NCBI RefSeq assembly: GCF_040112705.1
Contig: NZ_CP157804.1
Location: 2,164,001 to 2,228,000 of the forward strand
Direction of reading: 5' to 3'
Source of the DNA: Flagellimonas sp. MMG031
GTDB lineage: Bacteria; Bacteroidota; Bacteroidia; Flavobacteriales; Flavobacteriaceae
Length of the DNA: 64,000 nucleotides
Part shown: one piece after another, positions 8,490 through 17,117 of the stretch
Layout of the letters: each line of letters starts with the position of its first letter
Numbering within the stretch: the stretch's first letter is position 1
Notes under the pieces: generated by a model
What the model was told of the DNA's origin: nothing
Databases searched by the model: none
The model's input: the letters and a program-made list of their open reading frames with translations, nothing else
Program-made: the position numbers and the translations under genes

Positions 8490-8599
8490 TTCAGTTTTTT
8501 TAAGGATAGCTCTATCCTATCGTGATGCTTTCAACGTAAGCATCACATTCTAAATGCATTGCATCTCATTGCATTGCGATGTTTAAACTGAATTAATAC
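8484..8599 (+). promoter_or_regulatory. Structured intercistronic region before the RND-TolC fusion gene
   Basis: Outer stem GTATAATTCAGTTT (8484-8497) pairs with AAACTGAATTAATAC (8585-8599) with one bulged base. Inside are AGGATA/TATCCT (8503-8518), a perfect 9-bp GTGATGCTT/AAGCATCAC hairpin (8522-8546), and AATGCA/TGCATT (8553-8575). The outer stem begins at the stop codon of the upstream gene and ends 7 bp before the RND start codon. It is a candidate cis-regulatory or processing RNA. Confidence 0.5.
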
Positions 8600-8606
8600 T
8601 TTTTCT

Positions 8607-11600
8607 ATGATTAACAAAATCATTTCATTTTCCATAAACAACAAATTTATAATCGGTTTGTTTATGGTTGCCCTAATAGGCACCGGAATATGGTCTATGG
8701 CCACTATAAATCTGGGTTCTGTACCTGATATTACCAACAACCAAGTACAGGTTATTACCGTTGCCCCAAATTTAGGTACTGAAGATATTGAGCAATTCGT
8801 GACCTATCCCGTAGAATTGGCAATGGCAAACCTTCCTGACGTTATCGAGCTGCGTTCGGTATCCCGTTTTGGATTGTCAGTTGTTACCATTGTCTTTAAG
8901 GATGAAGCAGGTACCTATCTGCCCCGGCAATTGGTGCAGGAGAAATTAGCTGAAGTTGCTGAAGAAATTCCCGAAGGTTTTGGTACACCATTTATGGCAC
9001 CCATAACTACAGGTTTGGGAGAAATCTTTCAATATACCTTAAAAGTCGAGGAGGGCTACGAAGACAAATACGATGCTATGGAGCTTCGTACCATTCAGGA
9101 CTGGCTGGTAAAAAGGCAAATGGCCCTAGTGCCCGGCGTAGTGGAAGTAAACGCGTTTGGTGGGTATGTCAAACAGTATGAAGTTGCCCTAAATCCCGAT
9201 AAGCTAAAGAGCTTTGGCATCACGATGGGCCAGGTATTCGAGGCACTTCAAAAAAATAATGCAAATACCGGAGGTGCCTATATTGAAAAAAATCATCAAG
9301 CCAATTTTATTCGGGGCGAAGGACTCGCAAGAAGTCTTGAAGACCTAAAAAATACCGTGGTCACGACTCAAAACGGGACCCCCATACTGGTAAGCGATGT
9401 TGCAGAAAAAGTAGGCTATGGCAACCAGGTGCGCTATGGCGCCTTTACACAGGACGGGCACGAAAGCGTGGGCGGGCAGATTTTGATGCTCAAGGGCGAG
9501 AGCCCGAGCAATGTCATCGAAAATGTGGAAGGGCGAATCGCTGAAATACAAAAATCACTTCCCGAAGGCGTTACTATAGAACCTTTTCTTTCACGAAGTG
9601 AACTTATAGCGCGAACTACCAGTACCGTAAAGAAGAACCTCGTGGAAGGCGCGTTGATCGTGATTTTTGTACTTGTCCTGCTATTGGGTAGTTTTCGTGG
9701 GGGCCTTATTACGGCATCGGTCATCCCGCTTTCATTGTTGTTTGCATTCATATTGATGAGGCAGTTCGGCGTTTGGGCAAATCTGATGAGCCTTGGTGCC
9801 ATCGACTTCGGTATCATTGTAGACGGGGCCGTCATCATTGTGGAAGGTATGGTGCACCATATACAGATGCGGCTGAAAAAATCCAAGGCCGTATTTACGC
9901 AAGTAGAGATGGACGAACTGGCCTATGAATCGGGCAGTACAATGATGAACTCGGCCTTTTTCGGTCAATTGATTATCCTGATTGTTTTTACCCCTATCCT
10001 CTTCCTTACTGGAATAGAAGGCAAAATGTTCCGTCCAATGGCCTTCACCTTCGGTTTTGCCGTTTTGGGGGCAATTATATTGTGCCTCACCTACGTGCCG
10101 ATGATTTCCGCCCTGTTCCTACGTCCCGCCAAAAACCCAGACCACTGGTTCGCCAAGTTTGAACATAAGATTGAAGGTTTCAGCGATAAAATTATGGCAA
10201 CCTTGCACAAGGGGTATCAACCGCTGTTGAATTTTGCTCTACGGTTCAAGGCTGGTGTAGTGTTGGGCGCCGTCGCCCTATTTGCCATTGCGGTATTTAT
10301 ATTCAGTGGTATGGGGGGTGAGTTTATTCCTAAACTCGATGAGGGCGATATAGCGATGCAGGCCCTTATAAAACCTGGAAGCAGCCTAACGGAATCCATT
10401 GAAGCTTCCAAAAAACTACAAAACCTGGTAAATGAATTTCCAGAGGTCAAGACAATGATTTCAAGGATTGGAGTTGCCGAAATCCCTACGGATCCGATGC
10501 CAATGGATATCGCCGATAGCTATGTTATCCTAGAAAAGGATAAAAGTAAATGGACGAGTGCCGATAGTAAAGAAGAATTGATAGAAAAGATAAAGGAGAA
10601 AATATCGGTCATCCCGGGGGTGAACTTCGTGTTCACCCAACCGGTCGAGCTGCGGTTCAACGAGTTGCTAACCGGAGTAAGGGAAGATGTAGCCATAAAA
10701 CTCTATGGAGAAGATTTGGACATTCTGGCTGAAAAAGCCAACGAAATGGCATCCATAATTCAGACCGTGCCGGGTGCCGGTGATGTAAGGGCAGAGGCCA
10801 CTAGCGGTTTGCCTCAAATGACCGTTGTCTATAATCGTGCGAAAATGGCACAGTACGGAGTTACAATTGAAAAGCTCAATGATTACGTGAGCGCGGCCTT
10901 TGCCGGTGAAGCGGCCAGTGTCATCTTTGAAGGGGAAAAACGGTTTGAAGTGGTAATACGATTGGCGGAAGCCTATCGTAAGAACATTGACAATCTTAAA
11001 AACCTGTACATCGATTTACCCAATGGCAACCAAGTTCCATTAAAAGAGGTTGCGGATATTAGTTATAAACCGGGGCCGATGCAGATATCGCGTGATAATA
11101 CCTATAGAAGGATTTATGTTGGTGTAAACGTTAGGGGCAGGGACGTTAAGTCAATGGTCGAGGAAATACAGGCAAAACTTGATGAACAACTGGAACTGCC
11201 TCCTGGGTACTATATTACCTATGGTGGTTCATTTGAGAATTTACAGCGTGCAACAGACCGTCTTATGGTGGTGGTACCCATTGCCCTGGTATTGATTTTT
11301 ATCCTACTGTACTTTGCCTTGAAATCATTTTCACAATCGGTGATGATATATATGGCAGTACCGTTGGCAGCTATTGGTGGGGTCTTTGCCCTTTGGTTAC
11401 GTGGTATGCCCTTCAGTATCTCGGCCGGAGTGGGATTCATCGTACTCTTTGGCGTGGCCGTCCTCAATGGACTAGTGCTCATCAACAAATTCAACGATTT
11501 AAAAGAAGAAGGAATGACAAATATCAAAAAACGCATCGAAGAGGCCACCCACGAGAGATTGAGGCCAATATTGCTTACGGCTACGGCAGCCATTATGGGT

Positions 11601-13016
11601 TTTGTGCCAATGGCGGTCTCCACGTCGGGGGGTGCTGAAGTACAAAGACCGTTGGCCACTGTGGTAATTGGCGGTTTGATTACGGCCACCTTGTTGACAC
11701 TTGTGGTGGTGCCCGTCCTCTACAACTGGCTCGAGAGCAGAAAGCAGCGCAAACAATCCGACAACGGAGATACCGGATATGTAAAGAACAGTCTGCCTAT
11801 GCTCGGGATTCTACTTGCCGTAAGTGGTTTTTTGTCATCGGGTACGGTGGTTGCCCAAGAACCTGATCCTGTCCAGACCCTTACCCTGCAACAGGCCGTT
11901 GACAAAGCCAGGGAGTATTACCCAACCTTAAAACAGGGCGAGGCCTTCATTGCACGGGAGAAGGCCTTAAGGGGCACAAGCTTCGATTTGGGGAACACCC
12001 AAGTATTTACCGGTAAGGAAGAAACGGGCAGCGGTGTGCCCGGCGTTCAGACCGTGATTGGTGTTCAACAGGGAAATATCGATCTACTGTCGGGCTTTTC
12101 CAAATCCAAGTTTTTCAAGGAAAGGGTAGCCTTGGGAGAAAAACTGTATGAGCTCAGCGAACAGCAATTGGTACGCAATGTGATGCTGGCCTACAACCAG
12201 ATACAGTACAATACCGCCCAGCTGCGCTTTGCCGAGCGCCTTGACAGCGTCTATACAGACTTTGAATCGGCCGCAAAGCTGCGGTACGATACCGGTGAGA
12301 CGGGAAAATTGGAATACATTGCGGCCTCTTCGGAATACCAGCAGATACAGGTACTCAGGCAACAGGCCTACGATGATATCGAGATTGCCAAAAGGCAGCT
12401 GAAGCAATATCTGGGCATTAATGACCCCATCGACATAGCTGACGAACCTTTTACCGCTTGGGCGGAAAGGTTTCTGGATTCACCCTCGGAGAATATAAAT
12501 AAGAACCCTTTGTTACAGTTTGCCGAACAGAATGTGGCCGTAAGCGAAGCCAATGTAGAGGTAGAGAGATCACAGTTCCTGCCCAAGTTCAACCTAACCT
12601 ATGGAAGGCAAACAGTTGACGACGTTTCAGGCTTTAACACCTATCAAGTGGGAATAAGTATTCCCCTGTGGTTCTTACCGCAAAAGAACAGGGTGAAAGC
12701 GGCAAAGGCCGATGCGATTTTGGCCGAGAGCCAATACCTTGAACAGAAGGCGATGACCGAAAGCACGTTGGCCCAATTGGTTAAGGCTCTGGAAAAAACC
12801 CAAAAAAGTCTTGAGTATTACGAAAAAGGGGCACTGCGGTTGGCCGATGAACAAATTGCCACGGCAGAACTGGCATCCCGGGAAGGCGAGATAGACTATG
12901 TAAACTATATCACTATCCTTAATAGTGCCATACGCATAAAACAGAACCACTTACAATTTATAAATCAGTATAACCAGCAGGCCATTGAAATTCAATATCA
13001 ACTGGGCAACCTATAA
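8607..13016 (+). CDS. Heavy-metal efflux RND transporter (CzcA-type) fused to a TolC outer-membrane factor
   Basis: A 1469-residue fusion. Residues 1 to about 1045 are a complete HME-RND pump. The fourth transmembrane helix carries DFGIIVDGAVIIVEG with Asp406, the pattern of divalent-cation (Zn/Co/Cd, HME1) pumps. Residues about 1063-1084 form a hydrophobic signal-like segment ending in VVAQ, and residues about 1085-1469 are a TolC-type outer-membrane efflux protein with two OEP repeats. Inner- and outer-membrane parts are thus made as one polypeptide, a layout known in Bacteroidota. The adaptor follows directly. Probably exports divalent metal from periplasm or cytosol across the outer membrane. 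Confidence 0.93.
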   Translation: MINKIISFSINNKFIIGLFMVALIGTGIWSMATINLGSVPDITNNQVQVITVAPNLGTEDIEQFVTYPVELAMANLPDVIELRSVSRFGLSVVTIVFKDEAGTYLPRQLVQEKLAEVAEEIPEGFGTPFMAPITTGLGEIFQYTLKVEEGYEDKYDAMELRTIQDWLVKRQMALVPGVVEVNAFGGYVKQYEVALNPDKLKSFGITMGQVFEALQKNNANTGGAYIEKNHQANFIRGEGLARSLEDLKNTVVTTQNGTPILVSDVAEKVGYGNQVRYGAFTQDGHESVGGQILMLKGESPSNVIENVEGRIAEIQKSLPEGVTIEPFLSRSELIARTTSTVKKNLVEGALIVIFVLVLLLGSFRGGLITASVIPLSLLFAFILMRQFGVWANLMSLGAIDFGIIVDGAVIIVEGMVHHIQMRLKKSKAVFTQVEMDELAYESGSTMMNSAFFGQLIILIVFTPILFLTGIEGKMFRPMAFTFGFAVLGAIILCLTYVPMISALFLRPAKNPDHWFAKFEHKIEGFSDKIMATLHKGYQPLLNFALRFKAGVVLGAVALFAIAVFIFSGMGGEFIPKLDEGDIAMQALIKPGSSLTESIEASKKLQNLVNEFPEVKTMISRIGVAEIPTDPMPMDIADSYVILEKDKSKWTSADSKEELIEKIKEKISVIPGVNFVFTQPVELRFNELLTGVREDVAIKLYGEDLDILAEKANEMASIIQTVPGAGDVRAEATSGLPQMTVVYNRAKMAQYGVTIEKLNDYVSAAFAGEAASVIFEGEKRFEVVIRLAEAYRKNIDNLKNLYIDLPNGNQVPLKEVADISYKPGPMQISRDNTYRRIYVGVNVRGRDVKSMVEEIQAKLDEQLELPPGYYITYGGSFENLQRATDRLMVVVPIALVLIFILLYFALKSFSQSVMIYMAVPLAAIGGVFALWLRGMPFSISAGVGFIVLFGVAVLNGLVLINKFNDLKEEGMTNIKKRIEEATHERLRPILLTATAAIMGFVPMAVSTSGGAEVQRPLATVVIGGLITATLLTLVVVPVLYNWLESRKQRKQSDNGDTGYVKNSLPMLGILLAVSGFLSSGTVVAQEPDPVQTLTLQQAVDKAREYYPTLKQGEAFIAREKALRGTSFDLGNTQVFTGKEETGSGVPGVQTVIGVQQGNIDLLSGFSKSKFFKERVALGEKLYELSEQQLVRNVMLAYNQIQYNTAQLRFAERLDSVYTDFESAAKLRYDTGETGKLEYIAASSEYQQIQVLRQQAYDDIEIAKRQLKQYLGINDPIDIADEPFTAWAERFLDSPSENINKNPLLQFAEQNVAVSEANVEVERSQFLPKFNLTYGRQTVDDVSGFNTYQVGISIPLWFLPQKNRVKAAKADAILAESQYLEQKAMTESTLAQLVKALEKTQKSLEYYEKGALRLADEQIATAELASREGEIDYVNYITILNSAIRIKQNHLQFINQYNQQAIEIQYQLGNL

Positions 13017-13032
13017 TTTAAAAGAAAAAGAA

Positions 13033-14292
13033 ATGAAAAATATAGCAATTACATTGACATCAATCCTGGCCTTGACAGCGTTCCTTGTTTCCTGCAACGG
13101 TAGGCAAAAGGGAGAATTAGGCCATGATGAGGGCAAAGCGACCACTAAAGAGACGTTACAGGAAGGGGAAGAAGGGCATGGTAATGAGGCCCATGCAGAA
13201 GAGGGCGGCCATGAGGAAGAAGAAGGTTCCGTTGAAATTACCCAACAGCAGGCGGAAACCATCGGCCTCGAAATGAAACCTTTGGAAGAACGTAGCCTGG
13301 GCAACAACATCAAGGTAACGGGCAGACTCGAACTTTTCCCACAGGACAGGGCCAATATAAGCCCCTTTGTGGGCGGCAATATAAGCTCGGTACTTGTTAT
13401 AGAGGGTGATAAGGTGCGCAAGGGACAGGTTCTCGCCTATTTGGAACACCCCGATATCATAACGATGCAACAGGAATTTCAGGAGAAAAATGACGAACTG
13501 GTCTTTTTGGATCAGGACTACGAACGAAAAAAAACCCTCTATGACAAAGGGGTCTCATCCGGCAAGGAATTTCAGATGGCACAATCCAAATATCGTTCCA
13601 CGACCTCTTCGGTCAATGCAATGCGGGCAAAACTACGGCTATTGGGCTTTAATGTTGACGAAATCGCCAATGGTAAAATATATCAGGGTGTACCCGTTAT
13701 AAGTCCCATTAGCGGTTTTGTCGATGAGGTGTTGATAAGCCTTGGCGATTATGTGGCACCACAATCCAAGATGTTTGCCGTAAGCGACAATTCTAAGATA
13801 CACGTGGATCTAAAGGTATATGAAAAGGACATCCCGAGGGTCAAAGAAGGGCAAAAGATTTTTTTCAGTGTTGCCTCGAGACCAGACGAGCTGCTTACCG
13901 CTGAGGTACATTCCATAGGCAAGACCTTCGAGGAAGATCCCAAGGCCGTGCATATCCACGCCCATATAGAAAATCCCGAAAGGGATTTATTGCCTGGTAT
14001 GTATGTAGAGGGCAGGATTGTACAGGATGAAAAAAACACTCTGGCAGTACCCGAGGAAGCGGTCATCAAAGAGGGTGAAAAGTCGTTCATTTTTGTACTT
14101 GACGATGGCGATGCCCAGGAAGAAGGCAAGCTCAAATTTAAAATGGTGCAGGTATCGGTAGGGGTTATCGATTTGGGCTTTGTTTCCATAAATCCCATGG
14201 AACCCCTTCAATATGGTTCAAAAGTGGTTATCAATGGGGCCTATACCCTTTCTTCAGAAATGGTGAAAGGCGAATTGGAGCACGGACATTAA
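13033..14292 (+). CDS. RND efflux periplasmic adaptor lipoprotein (CzcB/CusB family)
   Basis: A 419-residue membrane-fusion protein; the ATG at 13033 is preferred because it starts a lipoprotein signal with lipobox LVSC. After the lipid-anchored Cys there is a His/Glu-rich stretch (GHGNEAHAEEGGHEEEE) that may bind metal. Then come a barrel-sandwich domain, a helical hairpin (EFQEKNDELVFLDQDYERKK region), a second lipoyl half (GVPVISPISGFVDEV) and a beta-barrel domain. It bridges the RND pump and its TolC part, and its gene lies 16 bp after them. Confidence 0.93.
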   Translation: MKNIAITLTSILALTAFLVSCNGRQKGELGHDEGKATTKETLQEGEEGHGNEAHAEEGGHEEEEGSVEITQQQAETIGLEMKPLEERSLGNNIKVTGRLELFPQDRANISPFVGGNISSVLVIEGDKVRKGQVLAYLEHPDIITMQQEFQEKNDELVFLDQDYERKKTLYDKGVSSGKEFQMAQSKYRSTTSSVNAMRAKLRLLGFNVDEIANGKIYQGVPVISPISGFVDEVLISLGDYVAPQSKMFAVSDNSKIHVDLKVYEKDIPRVKEGQKIFFSVASRPDELLTAEVHSIGKTFEEDPKAVHIHAHIENPERDLLPGMYVEGRIVQDEKNTLAVPEEAVIKEGEKSFIFVLDDGDAQEEGKLKFKMVQVSVGVIDLGFVSINPMEPLQYGSKVVINGAYTLSSEMVKGELEHGH

Positions 14293-14309
14293 TTCTCTAA
14301 AAAATCAAG

Positions 14310-14382
14310 GATTTTGATTCCGGGTTTGTTTATCATCTTAATTAGTTAGTTAAAAATTAGAAAACATGCCCGGTTCAAAATC
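14310..14382 (+). repeat. Long-range inverted repeat after the adaptor gene
   Basis: GATTTTGATTCCGGG (14310-14324) pairs with CCCGGTTCAAAATC (14369-14382), 13 bp with a small internal bulge, enclosing an AT-rich 44-base loop. It lies between the adaptor stop and the PII-like gene. No T-run follows, so it is not a classical terminator. Confidence 0.45.
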
Positions 14383-14407
14383 GATTAAAAATTTAAACAT
14401 TTTAAAA

Positions 14408-14745
14408 ATGAAAGAAATAAAAGCATTTGTTAACCGAACAGGATACAAAGGGTCATCGAAGCCCTTAGCGATAACGGTTTTAAAAGTATGACGCTTTCAC
14501 AGGCGGAGGGTACCGGGGCGTTCAAAGCAAAAGGAGCAAGACCCTCCCTTGATTTTAATATAACCGATAGCCCGGTGGTAAAAGTGGAGTTGGTATGTCA
14601 AAATGAGGAGGCGCAATCAGCCATAGATATCATATTAGAAAATGGTAAAACGCCCGAACCTGGGGATGGAATCATTTATCTATCCTATATTGAGGATGCC
14701 TTTCAGATCAAAACAGGAAAATCCCTTAAACGCTACGATCTTTAA
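14408..14745 (+). pseudogene. PII-like (PII-NG type) signalling protein, split by a one-base frameshift
   Basis: From ATG 14408 the frame reads MKEIKAFV, then loses register. One base later the family sequence continues (P-N-R-I-Q-R-V-I-E-A-L from CCG at 14434) into an open frame to 14745 ending in KSLKRYDL. GTT AA-CCG at 14429-14436 lacks one base, most simply an A from a Lys codon. Restored, it would be about 112 residues, the normal PII length, with the C-terminal core intact. PII-NG proteins are known neighbours of CusABC/CzcABC pumps. Either a pseudogene, a frameshift-dependent product, or an assembly error; the ATG at 14488 could give a truncated protein. Confidence 0.75.
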
Positions 14746-14756
14746 CCCCTTTTAAA

Positions 14757-15179
14757 ATGGAAAGAATTGTCAAAAAACTGGAAAGCAAGGGAATACGGCC
14801 CACACCGATGCGACTGTTGACCTATAAAAAGTTACTGCAAAGCGAGGTAGCCATCAGTTTGGGAGAGCTAGAGAATTTTTTCGAGAAATCGGAAAGGAGC
14901 ACCCTTTTCCGGACGATGAAAACATTTGAGGAAAAAAATATTGTACATCAGATAGCGGACGGTACAGGGATTATGAAATATGCACTCTGTGAGGAAAACT
15001 GTGGATGTGAGGTGGGCAGCGACCTGCACCTACATTTTCACTGCACCCAGTGTAACGAGACCGTTTGTTTGACCGATCGTAAAATCCCACAGGTAAACCT
15101 GCCTCAAGGATATATGGCAGACGATATCAATCTGGTCGTAACGGGAGTATGCAATAAATGCAGTGGCAATTTGGAGTAG
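14757..15179 (+). CDS. Fur/Zur-family metal-responsive repressor
   Basis: A 140-residue Fur-type regulator with an N-terminal winged helix (RPTPMRLLTYKKLL, recognition helix around RSTLFRTMKTFEE) and a C-terminal metal domain DLHLHFHCTQC...CNKC with the two structural-zinc CxxC pairs. The HLHFHC cluster suits a Zn or other divalent sensor. It sits 11 bp after the PII-like gene inside the pump operon and has a close paralogue at 19145. Confidence 0.9.
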   Translation: MERIVKKLESKGIRPTPMRLLTYKKLLQSEVAISLGELENFFEKSERSTLFRTMKTFEEKNIVHQIADGTGIMKYALCEENCGCEVGSDLHLHFHCTQCNETVCLTDRKIPQVNLPQGYMADDINLVVTGVCNKCSGNLE

Positions 15180-15213
15180 CCTTAAAGGCCAATAACATCA
15201 AAAGAATACGACG

Positions 15214-15585
15214 ATGATAGCAATCTATAAAAAAGACCAAATCATATATACCATCGCAGATCAAGAAATGGATGCCGATGATGGGGCGACCTTGGTCAAG
15301 GCCCTGAATGAACATTTGAAAAGCAATGAACAAGCCGCTTGGTATATGGAAATGGAGCCTCGCAAAAAAGGAGTGAAGAAAAGCAGCGGTGAGAGGTTGG
15401 ATTTTTCCTTTCCCGAAGAAACACGGCTTAAGAAAATAGCCTTGGTGGGCGAAAAAACTTGGCAAGAACGGTTTACCGAATCGCTATTGCCGTTTAGCGA
15501 AGCCCACATAAAATATTTCGGACCTGAAGATGGAAACATGGCCAACAACTGGCTCGAACAAACAAGCAATTTCAATAGTAACTGA
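15214..15585 (+). CDS. SpoIIAA/STAS-like protein
   Basis: A 123-residue soluble protein whose layout (N-terminal beta pair, AWYMEMEP strand, KKIALVGEKTWQERFTE, HIKYFGPEDGNMANNWLEQ) matches the SpoIIAA-like STAS/SEC14 family. The product of the gene at 16735 has the same pattern (VDFYIEMEDFEG, GKIAFVGNKKWQEWV, EVKYFD...AQKWI). It probably binds a small hydrophobic ligand or a partner protein; no catalytic residues are seen. Located between a Fur regulator and a SHOCT protein gene. Confidence 0.6.
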   Translation: MIAIYKKDQIIYTIADQEMDADDGATLVKALNEHLKSNEQAAWYMEMEPRKKGVKKSSGERLDFSFPEETRLKKIALVGEKTWQERFTESLLPFSEAHIKYFGPEDGNMANNWLEQTSNFNSN

Positions 15586-15612
15586 AACATGAATCTTTAA
15601 ATCTAGAAAATT

Positions 15613-15831
15613 ATGATGGACGATTGGTATTTTGGGGGAATGCACTGGATATGGTGGGGGTTATGGATAATCCTCATCTTCTGGATATTTTTAATTCCCT
15701 ACCCCACACCGGGACAGAAAAGAAAAAGGGACACCGCAATGGAAGCCCTGAGAGAGCGGTACGCCCGGGGCGAAATCGACGAAGAGGAATTTGAAAAACG
15801 AAAGACGTTCCTGTTAAAGAACAAAAAATAA
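15613..15831 (+). CDS. SHOCT-domain small membrane protein
   Basis: A 72-residue protein: a Trp-rich N-terminal transmembrane helix (residues about 10-32, ending FLIPYPTP) and a C-terminal SHOCT motif (ALRERYARGEIDEEEFEKRK). A homologue with the same architecture is encoded at 55499 next to the copper genes. SHOCT domains are short oligomerisation modules; the function here is unknown. Confidence 0.8.
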   Translation: MMDDWYFGGMHWIWWGLWIILIFWIFLIPYPTPGQKRKRDTAMEALRERYARGEIDEEEFEKRKTFLLKNKK

Positions 15832-15873
15832 CAGTGTTTTGCTTTTGACCGAACGACCATAACACCGTTATCT

Positions 15874-16644
15874 ATGCAAAGAAGAAAAATAGGGATATGG
15901 CTTTTGGCAGGCTTTGCCTTTGGGGTATTTATACTGCAACCCTTGGGCCTATCCCTTTTTCTCTTTGACCGGTCGGGCGATTCCGGTCACTGGTCAAGCT
16001 TTTTTCTTGAAGCCTTCAAAACCGTATGGAACGTTGTCGATGTTGACCAAATTCTTAGAAACCTGTTGTTCGGGACAATGGGAAGCAGCCTTGCCCTGAT
16101 GGTCTTTTTCAGAAAAAAGATTTTTCAACTGAACAGGCAACGGATGGACAGGCAAACCGTTCTCGAACTCATAAACAAGGGAGAGAGCAGCCGGGTGGAA
16201 TTCAAGTCAAGCTTGCGATGGGATGTACGGCAGGGCAAGGTAAACAAACAACTTGAGCTTATCATTGCAAAGACCATTGCCGGGTTTATGAACACCGAGG
16301 GGGGCAAGTTGCTCATGGGTGTCGATGACGGGGGAACCATTCTGGGCCTGCAACAGGATTTCGATACGCTTAAAAAGCCGGACAGCGATGGCTTTGAGCA
16401 GTATTTGATGCAATTGATCGCTCAAAAACTGGGAACCCATCTTTGTACGCTAGTGAACGTAGCATTTTTTGGGTTTGGTCAAAAGCAAGTGTGCTGTATC
16501 GAGATTTTACCAGCCCAAATGCCGGTATATGTGAACCTTGAGGGACGGTCACGGTTTTATATACGCACGGGCAATGCCACGCGCGAACTAGATTTGCCCG
16601 AAGCCCTGGTGTATATAGGTAAGGAAAAGGCACAGTGCAACTAG
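15874..16644 (+). CDS. Membrane-anchored AlbA_2 (Schlafen-type) domain protein
   Basis: A 256-residue protein. Two hydrophobic helices (residues about 7-28 and 65-85) precede an AlbA_2/divergent AAA-4 domain: ESSRVEFKSSLRW near residue 108, then KTIAGFMNTEGGKLLMGVDD, and a terminal RFYIRTGNATREL strand. AlbA_2 proteins are usually soluble nucleic-acid-binding or regulatory proteins; membrane anchoring is less usual. It sits in the metal operon between the SHOCT gene and a SpoIIAA-like gene, suggesting a stress-signalling role (inference). Confidence 0.75.
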   Translation: MQRRKIGIWLLAGFAFGVFILQPLGLSLFLFDRSGDSGHWSSFFLEAFKTVWNVVDVDQILRNLLFGTMGSSLALMVFFRKKIFQLNRQRMDRQTVLELINKGESSRVEFKSSLRWDVRQGKVNKQLELIIAKTIAGFMNTEGGKLLMGVDDGGTILGLQQDFDTLKKPDSDGFEQYLMQLIAQKLGTHLCTLVNVAFFGFGQKQVCCIEILPAQMPVYVNLEGRSRFYIRTGNATRELDLPEALVYIGKEKAQCN

Positions 16645-16734
16645 AAACAGGAGGTTATTGGGCCATGCAGGAAGGGTTATTGGCACTTCCGTTGCACGTT
16701 TGTTTTAATTAGATTGATTAAAAAATATACAAAA

Positions 16735-17091
16735 ATGGTACAGATAATAAACTTAGAACAGGAACATCTTATTGCCGCTAAAATCAGCGGGAAACTTACG
16801 GAAAAGGATATGGAAAAGATGCATCCGCTCATCCACAACATCATAGAAAAAGGCCATAAAGTGGATTTCTATATTGAAATGGAAGATTTTGAAGGCTATA
16901 CCCTTAAAGGCTTTTGGGAAGACCTAAAAATTGATTCGGCACACTTGGGAGATTACGGCAAGATAGCCTTTGTGGGTAACAAAAAATGGCAGGAGTGGGT
17001 GGCTAAGGCAACTGATTTTTTCACTAGCTCGGAAGTTAAGTATTTCGATATTTCCGAGAAATCACAAGCCCAAAAGTGGATTAAATCTTAA
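16735..17091 (+). CDS. STAS/SEC14 (SpoIIAA-like) protein
   Basis: A 118-residue soluble protein from ATG 16735. The sequence fits the SpoIIAA-like fold family: ISGKLTEKDMEKMHPLI, VDFYIEMEDFEGYTLKGFWED, GKIAFVGNKKWQEWV and a C-terminal SEKSQAQKWI helix. It is paralogous to the protein encoded at 15214. It lies 26 bp upstream of the P1B ATPase gene and is probably in the same transcript. Confidence 0.75.
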   Translation: MVQIINLEQEHLIAAKISGKLTEKDMEKMHPLIHNIIEKGHKVDFYIEMEDFEGYTLKGFWEDLKIDSAHLGDYGKIAFVGNKKWQEWVAKATDFFTSSEVKYFDISEKSQAQKWIKS

Positions 17092-17117
17092 TTAACGATA
17101 ACAAAACGATTAATAAT

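Noticed and set aside
8484..8599. Miniature transposon (MITE) reading of the outer inverted repeat
   Set aside because: No target-site duplication is visible, and the stem is placed exactly from stop to start codon, as in the unrelated-sequence region at 58765.
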